Shown piece by piece: positions 1-5,159 of a DNA stretch of 5,946 nt. The translations under genes and the position numbers were made by a program. Positions within the stretch are counted from its first letter, which is position 1, and every line of letters begins with the position of its first letter. This DNA is from Bacteroidota bacterium (GTDB taxonomy: Bacteria; Bacteroidota; Bacteroidia; Chitinophagales; Chitinophagaceae). Under the pieces are notes generated by a model. That model did no database searches, had not been told where the DNA came from, and saw nothing but the letters and a program-made list of their open reading frames with translations. The DNA is taken from positions 1 to 5,946 of the forward strand of contig JAEWIW010000271.1 of assembly GCA_023386855.1 (NCBI GenBank), written 5' to 3'.

Positions 1-2366
1 TAGAAGCTACCAATAGGAACGCCATTATCGGATTTTGTTGTAAAGCCCTGCTGGCCTATCCCTCCATCAAGCAATGCCTGTCCACCGTTAAGGTTAAGTG
101 TTTTATTGGTATTGAACGTAATGTTACCTCCTATAAAATAAGAGAAGTCTTTATTCAGGTCATCACTCCATCTTAAGGATGCTTCAAATCCACTGTTCTG
201 TATGGTGGCCGCATTGGTGATCATGATTCCATTGCTGGATACGATGGCAGGAACATTGATGTTAACCAATGCATCTTTTGTTTTCTTATTATAGTAATCC
301 AGTTCACCGCTAAGCTTGCGATCGAGCAGGCTGAATTCAAAACCGATATCATATTCTTCCGTGATCTCCCAGCGAAGGTTTTTATCTTTTGCTTTATCGA
401 TCACACTTCCCAATTGAATATTGTTATCAAAGAAATAAGGAAGGCCGGTGACGGCAGTAACCGTGAAGGCGTCGGAAGGAATATTATCATTACCCAACCT
501 ACCCCAGCTGGCACGAAGCTTAAGGTTATCAAACAGCTCCTGGTTTTGCATAAAACTTTCTTCCGAGATCACCCATCCGATACCGAAGGATGGAATATAT
601 GCCCAGCGGTTTTGGGATGGGAACCTTGAACTACCATCGGCACGGAATGTTGCAGTAAACAGGTACTTATCCATAAAGGCATAGTTCAACCTTCCTATAA
701 ATGAATTTCTTGCCCATTTATCTCCGCCACCATTACTCAATGCTGTATTAGGATCACCTGACCCCCCCAGGTACCATAATGCAGGATCTGCAGGAACACC
801 TCTTCTTGTACCATTGATGAAATCTCCCTGGAACTGTTCAGCCGTGAAGCCGGCCAGCGCAGTAAGGTTATGATCACCGAAGCGCTTTGAGTAAGTGGCC
901 GTGTTCTCCCAAAGCCAGCGGAAACCCTTGTTGTTGGTGATGTTCAGGAAACTGAATTCACGTCGCTGGTTACCGCCCGCCACCAGGAAGGTGGATTCAT
1001 CATTATTGTATTGGTAATCGTAAACCCTGCGATTATTATGGTCAAGATCAGCACCCAGGCTTGATCGCAAAGTCAGTTCACGAATGGGTTTCAGTTCAAG
1101 GTAAACATTACCCTGCAGCCTGTTGGTGATGTAGCGGTTGTTAGCTTTTTCAATATCCAGGAGAGGGTTACCTACGTTTCCTGCTGCAGATGTATTACCG
1201 TATTTACCATCAATTTTTGTAGGCACGGTTGGGTTGGCACGGTAGGCATTATTGTATGCGGCGCCCAGGTTAACATCATTGGCAATGCCATTGCTGAAAG
1301 AAGCGATAATACCCAGCTTCAGCTTACTGCTTAGTTTAAATTCAGTATTCTGCCTGAGAGTAAAGCGGCGGTATTTATTATCGATCACGATACCTTCATC
1401 GGTAAGGTAGCCGGCGCTGAGAAAGAAGGTGGCGCGATCGCTGCCACCCGATACTGATATATTATGATTTTGCCAGAAGGCATTACGCAGGATGGCATCG
1501 AACCAGTCGGTATTCACCGTGGGAGAATCAACGGTGATGCTGCCATATGCTTCATTCACATAGGCGGCATACTGGCGGCTATTGGCCATTTCAACCAGGT
1601 TTGCTGCCTGTCGCATACCCAGGTTGGCGTAGTATTCAACATTCAGCCGGCCTGAACGGCCCTTCTTGGTAGTGATGATGATGACACCATTTGCGCCGCG
1701 GACACCATAGATGGCCGCGGAAGAAGCATCTTTCAGTACGTCGAATGTGAGGATATCGTTGGTGTTGATATTACTGATATCATTGGTGATAACACCATCC
1801 ACAACGTATAAGGGGTCGGCGCCACCCAGCATGGTACCCGTTCCGCGGATACGAACTATGGGGGAAGAACCCGGGGCACCCGAGCTGATCACCTGTACAC
1901 CGGCCACCTTACCCTGGACGGCCTGTGTTGCAGTAAGGACTGGCTGTTTGGCCAGTTCGCCCCCTTTTACTGAAACAACTGAGCCGGTAACATCACGCTT
2001 GCGCTGTGTTCCATAACCCACTACTACTACCTGCTCCAGTTCACTGCCAGTGGCAGTAAGGGTGATAGATATAACGGCCTGTCCATTGATAGGCACTTCC
2101 TGCGATGAATAGCCCACATAGGAGATCACCAGTATGCCATTGGAAGGAGCATTGATGGTGAACTGGCCCGATGAATCGGTAAAAGTACCACGATTTGTAT
2201 TTTTTAGTGAAACAGAAACGCCGTTCAGGGGTTCACCCGAAGCATTAAGGATGGTACCTGTAACGGGGCTTTGCTGTTGAGAGAAGGAGGAAAAGGAAAA
2301 GAAAAGAACAAGGATGCATAAAAAGCAATGGGCGCGTATGTCCATTGTCGTTAGAACTTTTTTCAT
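1..2366 (-). CDS. SusC/RagA family TonB-linked outer membrane receptor, C-terminus off the window
   Basis: Outer membrane receptor that, with a SusD-type lipoprotein and TonB energy, imports glycans or other large substrates. The frame read through by hand is open for 788 residues. Seen: a signal peptide (hydrophobic core about 15-27, likely cleavage near FSQ30), a carboxypeptidase-regulatory-like domain (about 33-107, with VTGTI and GEPLNGVSV), the plug entry VVVVGYGTQRKRDVTGSV (113-130), the SusC signature DPLYVVDG (184-191) and LKDASSAAIYGVRGANGV (211-228), then beta-barrel to the edge, ending near VPIGSF. There is no N-terminal secretin/STN domain, so coupling to an anti-sigma factor is not indicated. 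Usual family length is about 1000 residues, so roughly a quarter is missing. The start is ATG at 2366; an in-frame ATG at 2345 is less likely because it shortens the basic N-region. No Shine-Dalgarno, as is normal for Bacteroidota. A SusD partner would lie off the left edge. The substrate cannot be told. Confidence 0.96.
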   Translation of the reverse strand, partial: MKKVLTTMDIRAHCFLCILVLFFSFSSFSQQQSPVTGTILNASGEPLNGVSVSLKNTNRGTFTDSSGQFTINAPSNGILVISYVGYSSQEVPINGQAVISITLTATGSELEQVVVVGYGTQRKRDVTGSVVSVKGGELAKQPVLTATQAVQGKVAGVQVISSGAPGSSPIVRIRGTGTMLGGADPLYVVDGVITNDISNINTNDILTFDVLKDASSAAIYGVRGANGVIIITTKKGRSGRLNVEYYANLGMRQAANLVEMANSRQYAAYVNEAYGSITVDSPTVNTDWFDAILRNAFWQNHNISVSGGSDRATFFLSAGYLTDEGIVIDNKYRRFTLRQNTEFKLSSKLKLGIIASFSNGIANDVNLGAAYNNAYRANPTVPTKIDGKYGNTSAAGNVGNPLLDIEKANNRYITNRLQGNVYLELKPIRELTLRSSLGADLDHNNRRVYDYQYNNDESTFLVAGGNQRREFSFLNITNNKGFRWLWENTATYSKRFGDHNLTALAGFTAEQFQGDFINGTRRGVPADPALWYLGGSGDPNTALSNGGGDKWARNSFIGRLNYAFMDKYLFTATFRADGSSRFPSQNRWAYIPSFGIGWVISEESFMQNQELFDNLKLRASWGRLGNDNIPSDAFTVTAVTGLPYFFDNNIQLGSVIDKAKDKNLRWEITEEYDIGFEFSLLDRKLSGELDYYNKKTKDALVNINVPAIVSSNGIMITNAATIQNSGFEASLRWSDDLNKDFSYFIGGNITFNTNKTLNLNGGQALLDGGIGQQGFTTKSDNGVPIGSF

Positions 2367-2388
2367 AGCAACTTTTTTAATAATTCTA

Positions 2389-2403
2389 AGGCTGATACAG
2401 CCT
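2389..2403 (-). promoter_or_regulatory. Short hairpin in the SusC-like 5' leader
   Basis: AGGCTG (2389-2394) and CAGCCT (2398-2403) form a perfect 6-bp stem with a 3-base loop, 22 bases before the start codon. In the minus-strand transcript it is followed by an A/T-rich stretch leading to the ATG. It could affect translation initiation or mRNA stability; this is inferred from position only. The downstream tract is A-rich rather than a T-run, so it is not a standard terminator. Confidence 0.35.
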
Positions 2404-2448
2404 GCTATTCGTTCATGCCGAACCATTCCCATGAGGATTTGGGTGGAA

Positions 2449-2480
2449 TGCAAGACCATGGGGTTATGGCATGACTTGCA
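2449..2480 (-). repeat. Nested inverted repeat in the SusC-like leader
   Basis: TGCAAG (2449-2454) pairs with CTTGCA (2475-2480). Inside it CCAT (2456-2459) pairs with ATGG (2466-2469) around a GGGGTT loop. Both arms are perfect but short. It may be an RNA stem-loop in the leader or a protein-binding site; chance cannot be excluded. Confidence 0.3.
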
Positions 2481-2564
2481 GCATTAAGATGTATAGCGCC
2501 AGGGGTTAAATGGAAAGAAATAATGCGGGCAGGACTATAAGATTCATGGAATTGGATTACCAGC

Positions 2565-2605
2565 TACTTAGACCCGGAATAGGGGTTTACTGCTGCCTCT
2601 AAGTA
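2565..2605. repeat. 8-bp perfect inverted repeat upstream of the SusC-like gene
   Basis: TACTTAGA (2565-2572) and TCTAAGTA (2598-2605) are exact reverse complements 25 bases apart. The spacer contains a smaller CCC/GGG pairing (2573-2575 with 2582-2584). It lies just downstream of the weak candidate -7 box at 2617-2610 on the minus strand, so it could be an operator or the first structure of the leader RNA. Function is inferred from placement only. Confidence 0.35.
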
Positions 2606-2652
2606 CAATTAAAAATACAGAAAAATTTTAGGGGGGAAGGCAGGTTTTTGGC

Positions 2653-2660
2653 TACATTTG
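2653..2660 (+). promoter_or_regulatory. Bacteroidota -7 promoter box for the tRNA gene
   Basis: TACATTTG matches the Bacteroidota primary sigma factor -7 consensus TAnnTTTG at every fixed position. It predicts a transcript start near 2666-2668, about 36 bases before the mature tRNA. A convincing -33 TTG at the usual spacing is not seen. Confidence 0.65.
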
Positions 2661-2665
2661 CGCTC

Positions 2666-2701
2666 TCTCAGGCCATCAGTTAAGGCTGATGGTTGTTGAG
2701 A
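2666..2701 (+). promoter_or_regulatory. Leader stem-loop directly before the tRNA
   Basis: CCATCAG (2673-2679) pairs with CTGATGG (2686-2692) around a TTAAGG loop. An outer stem TCTCA (2666-2670) pairs with TGAGA (2697-2701) across a small internal loop. The structure would fill nearly the whole 5' leader of the pre-tRNA, from the predicted transcript start to one base before the mature 5' end. No T-run follows, so it is not a terminator. It could protect the precursor or influence RNase P processing; this is inference. Confidence 0.45.
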
Positions 2702-2702
2702 A

Positions 2703-2776
2703 GGACCCTTAGCTCAGTCGGTTAGAGCATCTGACTCATAATCAGAGGGTCGCTGGTTCGAGCCCGGCAGGGTCCA
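2703..2776 (+). tRNA. tRNA with CAT anticodon, probably tRNA-Ile2 (lysidine type), otherwise elongator tRNA-Met
   Basis: The full cloverleaf can be drawn: acceptor GGACCCT/AGGGTCC, D stem GCTC/GAGC, anticodon stem TCTGA/TCAGA with loop CTCATAA (anticodon CAT at 2737-2739), a 5-base variable loop, T stem GCTGG/CCGGC with TTCGAGC loop, and discriminator A. Total 74 bases; CCA is not encoded. It is not the initiator, since 1-72 is paired G-C and the anticodon stem lacks the three G-C pairs next to the loop. C4-G69 and C5-G68 in the acceptor stem, together with TTAGCTCAG and GGTCGCTGGTTC, resemble bacterial tRNA-Ile(CAU), whose C34 is changed to lysidine by TilS to read AUA. Automatic annotation would likely call it Met. 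It is a single-gene unit with its own promoter and terminator. Confidence 0.95.
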
Positions 2777-2781
2777 CTTCT

Positions 2782-2818
2782 ACCCACCATAGCACAGGCG
2801 AAGGTGGGTTTTTCTTTT
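2782..2818 (+). terminator. Intrinsic terminator of the tRNA transcript
   Basis: ACCCACC (2782-2788) pairs perfectly with GGTGGGT (2803-2809), a 7-bp G/C-rich stem with a 14-base loop, followed by a T-rich tail (TTTTTCTTTT, 2809-2818). It begins 6 bases after the tRNA. In the opposite orientation the stem is not followed by a T-run, so it should work for the plus strand only. Confidence 0.85.
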
Positions 2819-2879
2819 AGCCCCGGCGAACTATGTTCCCAACCCTAAACTGTTGTTTCCAGAACATTTTCTTTAGTAA

Positions 2880-3362
2880 CTATTCCTCCAACCTCTTAAT
2901 CATCGCTTCCATTTCGGTGATCTCCCTTTCCTGCGATTCAATGATCTGCAAGGATAATTTCTTTACCTCGGGATCCTTAATGGTGGCATGCTTGCTGACC
3001 ATAATGGCTGAAGAGTGATGCGGGATCATGGCCTTCATGTATTGCACATCCTCAATAGGTGTTTGGGTGCGAAGCGCAGCAAGAACCACAATGAACACGA
3101 CCACCCCACTTCCAATGATGATCGCATTCAGCTTTTTATTCATGTACATTTTTCCCATCATCAGCATCATCACCACGGCCATAGGTGCTACCATCATTAT
3201 GGCCATATAAATCCTCGTAGCACTGGTATGGTAATGATCAAGTTTATCCATATTGAGGAACATTACCAGGTACATCACAATAAATGTTATTAGCATCATT
3301 ATGGCGAATTTTCCATAACTCATCTTCATTTCCTCCTTGTGCATGTTCTTGTTCTCTTCCAT
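2880..3362 (-). CDS. Membrane-anchored DUF305 family protein, methionine-rich
   Basis: 160 residues. Three membrane segments (about 18-37, 50-70 and 79-97) are followed by a short C-terminal DUF305 helical region (about 103-158) with the family hallmark YMKAMIPHHSSAI (108-120; M112, H115, H116). DUF305 proteins are ferritin-like helical proteins often found near copper or silver resistance genes; their biochemical role is not firmly established. Methionine makes up 24 of 160 residues, many in or beside the membrane segments (53-74 carries M53, 56, 57, 61, 65, 66, 68, 69, 72, 74), and H43 and H45 lie in the first loop, which fits soft-metal binding (inference). The start is ATG 3362; later in-frame Met codons (M7, M12, M14) could also serve. 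It is the last gene of a probable three-gene operon, 18 bases after the TRIC gene. No clear terminator follows. Confidence 0.88.
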   Translation of the reverse strand: MEENKNMHKEEMKMSYGKFAIMMLITFIVMYLVMFLNMDKLDHYHTSATRIYMAIMMVAPMAVVMMLMMGKMYMNKKLNAIIIGSGVVVFIVVLAALRTQTPIEDVQYMKAMIPHHSSAIMVSKHATIKDPEVKKLSLQIIESQEREITEMEAMIKRLEE

Positions 3363-3380
3363 ACTTGTATATTTTAATGA

Positions 3381-4010
3381 TCAAGGTTCTTTCCTGCGGC
3401 TTTCATAGAATCTCGGCAACGACCAGTTATACCTTACGGCCAGTATACGGATTAGAAAAACAACGATGATACCGATTACCGATGCAACATTAACGGTCAT
3501 TCCTAACCAAAGAAGTACAAAGAACAATGCTCCACCCATAATGCTTGCAAGGGCATAGATCTCCTTTTCAAAAATCAGGGGAACATTATTTACCAATACA
3601 TCCCTTAACACTCCACCGAAACAACCGGTTATCGTTCCCAACATGATACAAATTCCTGTACCAAGCCCATGCATCATTCCTTTTTGTATGCCAATCATAC
3701 TGAATAAACCCAGGCCAATGGCATCAAAAAGAAATAACATGGTGTGCAGCTTTTTCATTTGTCCGCCGAAAAACATGGTTGAAACGGTGGCAAGCAATAT
3801 GGCAAAAATGGCGGAAGCATTGGTGAGCCAGGCAACAGGAAGATCACCGATCAGCAGGTCGCGGATGGTTCCCCCACCAATGGCAGTGACAAAAGCAATG
3901 ATCAATACACCGAATGGATCCAGTCTTTTTTCCATTGCGGCAAAACTTCCTGCAGCAGCAAAGCTGAAGGTTCCCAATATGTCGATGATTGAAATATAAC
4001 TGGTATCCAT
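3381..4010 (-). CDS. TRIC / UPF0126 family membrane protein (YadS/YicG-like)
   Basis: 209 residues, typical for the family, almost entirely hydrophobic with about seven membrane segments. It shows the internal duplication of two three-helix UPF0126 (PF03458) units: the first has IIDILGTFSFAAAGSFAA (8-25) and GGGTIRDLL (45-53), the second DAIGLGLFSMIG (96-107) and GGVLRDVL (132-139). Prokaryotic homologues have been described as trimeric monovalent-cation channels of the TRIC type, while the Pfam family carries a glycine-transporter label; the sequence alone does not decide between them. It acts in the inner membrane. It lies 33 bases after the response regulator gene and 18 bases before the DUF305 gene, all on the minus strand, suggesting co-transcription. 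ATG 4010 gives a normal N-terminus and no better upstream start is seen. Confidence 0.93.
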   Translation of the reverse strand: MDTSYISIIDILGTFSFAAAGSFAAMEKRLDPFGVLIIAFVTAIGGGTIRDLLIGDLPVAWLTNASAIFAILLATVSTMFFGGQMKKLHTMLFLFDAIGLGLFSMIGIQKGMMHGLGTGICIMLGTITGCFGGVLRDVLVNNVPLIFEKEIYALASIMGGALFFVLLWLGMTVNVASVIGIIVVFLIRILAVRYNWSLPRFYESRRKEP

Positions 4011-4030
4011 CAGGATACAAGTTAGCGAAT

Positions 4031-4038
4031 GAAAAGTA
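4031..4038 (-). promoter_or_regulatory. Weak candidate internal promoter before the TRIC gene
   Basis: TACTTTTC on the minus strand matches 7 of 8 positions of the box TAnnTTTG (final G replaced by C). It would start a transcript about 14 bases before the TRIC start codon, allowing TRIC and DUF305 to be expressed without the response regulator. It is low-information and may be chance. Confidence 0.25.
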
Positions 4039-4043
4039 AAATG

Positions 4044-4460
4044 TTAATGGTGAACTGAAGGAGATAAGATTTTACTGCCAAAAGAAAGCATCTGCTTTAC
4101 ATCAGAGAGGACCTGTGGATAGGAATTTCCTTTTTGAAAATAACCCAGGGCACCAGCCAGCAACGCTTTTTCTTTATAAACCTGGCTTGACCCACTGGAA
4201 TAAATAACTTTAGGAACAGGTTGAAATTGTACAATCTGGTTAAGCCTTAAAAGGGTTTCCATGCCATTGAGTTTAGGCATATCGTTATCCAGTATAATAA
4301 GATGAGGAAGCATATTATCTTTTATGGAAAGTTGATTAATAAGATCTTCACCATTCCTCGACCACCGAAGTGAAATACCGGGAAGCAACTCTATAAGCGC
4401 TTCTTCGAGAATCAAATAATCTTCACTGTCATCTTCGGCTATATACACGGACATTGGCAT
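4044..4460 (-). CDS. Single-domain response regulator (receiver only)
   Basis: 138 residues, one CheY-like receiver domain and no DNA-binding or enzymatic output domain. Visible landmarks are the acidic pocket E9-D10-D11, phosphoacceptor D58 in LIILDNDMP (54-62), the switch Ser in YSSG (87-90) and the conserved lysine K110 in GYFQKG. The usual proline after that lysine (K-P) is glycine here. Such receivers pass a phosphoryl group within a phosphorelay or regulate a partner by binding. The opening AEDDSEDYLILEEAL resembles the Rcp1-like receivers that accompany phytochrome kinases, and the divergent neighbour is a heme oxygenase, but no histidine kinase is visible. The start is ATG 4460, with ATG 4454 (M3) equally possible. 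It is the first gene of a probable operon with TRIC and DUF305. No perfect promoter is seen; AAACTTTG (minus, 4523-4516) is a one-mismatch -7 candidate. Confidence 0.93.
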   Translation of the reverse strand: MPMSVYIAEDDSEDYLILEEALIELLPGISLRWSRNGEDLINQLSIKDNMLPHLIILDNDMPKLNGMETLLRLNQIVQFQPVPKVIYSSGSSQVYKEKALLAGALGYFQKGNSYPQVLSDVKQMLSFGSKILSPSVHH

Positions 4461-4586
4461 TGGCGAATTATTACCCTCATTTTATTTTCGGTTACCTTGT
4501 TACCAAATTCTTTGCCAAAGTTTCGATGTTCATCTTTTGATATGATACCCAATCGATAATTTTGCCCTGTAATTAAATGTGGAAGA
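4461..4586. other. Divergent promoter region between response regulator and heme oxygenase
   Basis: 126 A/T-rich bases contain the outward promoters of both genes. The heme oxygenase side has a near-perfect promoter; the response regulator side has only a degenerate -7 candidate. A short direct repeat GTTACC (4491-4496 and 4499-4504, spaced 8 bases start to start) lies about 30 bases upstream of the response regulator start and could be a regulator-binding site (inference). Confidence 0.6.
4537..4564 (+). promoter_or_regulatory. Promoter of the heme oxygenase gene
   Basis: TAATTTTG (4557-4564) fits the Bacteroidota -7 box TAnnTTTG exactly. A TTG (4537-4539, within TTTTG) sits 17 bases upstream, close to the -33 position. 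The predicted start near 4571 leaves a leader of only about 16 bases before ATG 4587. Confidence 0.65.
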
Positions 4587-5159
4587 ATGTTTTTAGAAAG
4601 ATTAAAAAAAGATACTGCCCCATATCACAGGGGCCTGGAAGCAAGCACTTTATCGGTTAACCTGGTGAGTAACCATGTAACACTTCATGATTACAGTCTA
4701 TACCTTCAAAAGCTTCATTCATTTCAATCAACATTTGAAAATAGCGCTTACTCACAGTTATCTGGTATGATCACTGATATCGACAGCCGCCGCAAAACTG
4801 GCTTACTTGAAAAAGACCTGCACCTGTTGAATGCCAGGATACCAGGAGAAACTACGGATATCACACCAACACCTTCCACTATTCTTCAATGGCTTGGTGC
4901 CTTTTATGTAATGGAAGGCTCAACAATAGGAGGGGCAATCATTGCAAGGCACCTGCATAAACAACTTGGTTCATCCGTTGAAGGAAAGACCAATTATTTC
5001 GAAGTCTATGGTAAAGATCTTTCCGCGAAATGGAAATCCTTTCTTGCGATACTTCAACAATATGGTCGTGATGGAGCATCCCAGGATGAAATCATTAAAG
5101 GTGCAAACACTACTTTTGTTTCATTGAAATCCTGGTTCGAAAAAGATGAAGCACCATAA
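4587..5159 (+). CDS. Biliverdin-producing heme oxygenase
   Basis: 190 residues, full length for the bacterial family (PF01126). It would open heme to biliverdin, CO and iron using electrons from a reductase in the cytoplasm. Visible hallmarks are the N-terminal TAPYHRGLE with likely proximal heme ligand H14 and E18, the SRRK patch (67-70), the distal helix YVMEGSTIGGAIIARHL (107-123) with the flexible glycines G111, G115 and G116 over the heme, and a later YGKDLSAKWKSFL (141-153) typical of the group. The style is that of bacteriophytochrome-associated enzymes (BphO), which make the biliverdin chromophore; iron release from heme is the alternative role. No phytochrome gene is visible here. 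It is divergent from a receiver-only response regulator and convergent with the outer membrane protein gene, its stop codon touching the other stop. An ATG at 4577 is out of frame, so 4587 is the start. Confidence 0.93.
   Translation: MFLERLKKDTAPYHRGLEASTLSVNLVSNHVTLHDYSLYLQKLHSFQSTFENSAYSQLSGMITDIDSRRKTGLLEKDLHLLNARIPGETTDITPTPSTILQWLGAFYVMEGSTIGGAIIARHLHKQLGSSVEGKTNYFEVYGKDLSAKWKSFLAILQQYGRDGASQDEIIKGANTTFVSLKSWFEKDEAP

Larger units (their letters stand above)
2367..2702. other. Intergenic region between the SusC-like gene and the tRNA
   Basis: These 336 bases separate two divergent genes and show no credible coding sequence. The right end holds a strong tRNA promoter and leader hairpin on the plus strand. 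The rest is probably the minus-strand leader and promoter region of the SusC-like gene. No perfect TAnnTTTG box is visible for that gene; the nearest is TATTTTTA (minus strand, 2617-2610, one mismatch), which would give a leader of roughly 235 bases. Three inverted repeats, listed separately, fall in that proposed leader. Confidence 0.7.

Noticed and set aside
414..2016. Several plus-strand open frames of 60-100 codons
   Set aside because: All are antisense to the continuous SusC-like reading frame and have no family features or promoter.
2703..2776. tRNA as a mobile-element attachment site
   Set aside because: No integrase gene and no repeat of the tRNA 3' end was seen in the window.
2782..2818. 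Bidirectional terminator also serving the DUF305 transcript
   Set aside because: On the minus strand the stem is not followed by a T-run.
2833..2867. ATGTTC/GAACAT inverted repeat after the DUF305 gene as its terminator
   Set aside because: Only 6 bp with low G/C, a 23-base loop and no T-run; it could be a weak mRNA 3' structure but is not supported as a terminator.
3015..3293. Plus-strand open frame coding a histidine-rich peptide
   Set aside because: It is the antisense of the methionine-rich DUF305 gene; CAT (antisense of ATG) reads as His, which explains the composition.
3643..3999. 118-codon plus-strand open frame
   Set aside because: It lies fully antisense to the well-supported TRIC gene and shows no recognisable domain.
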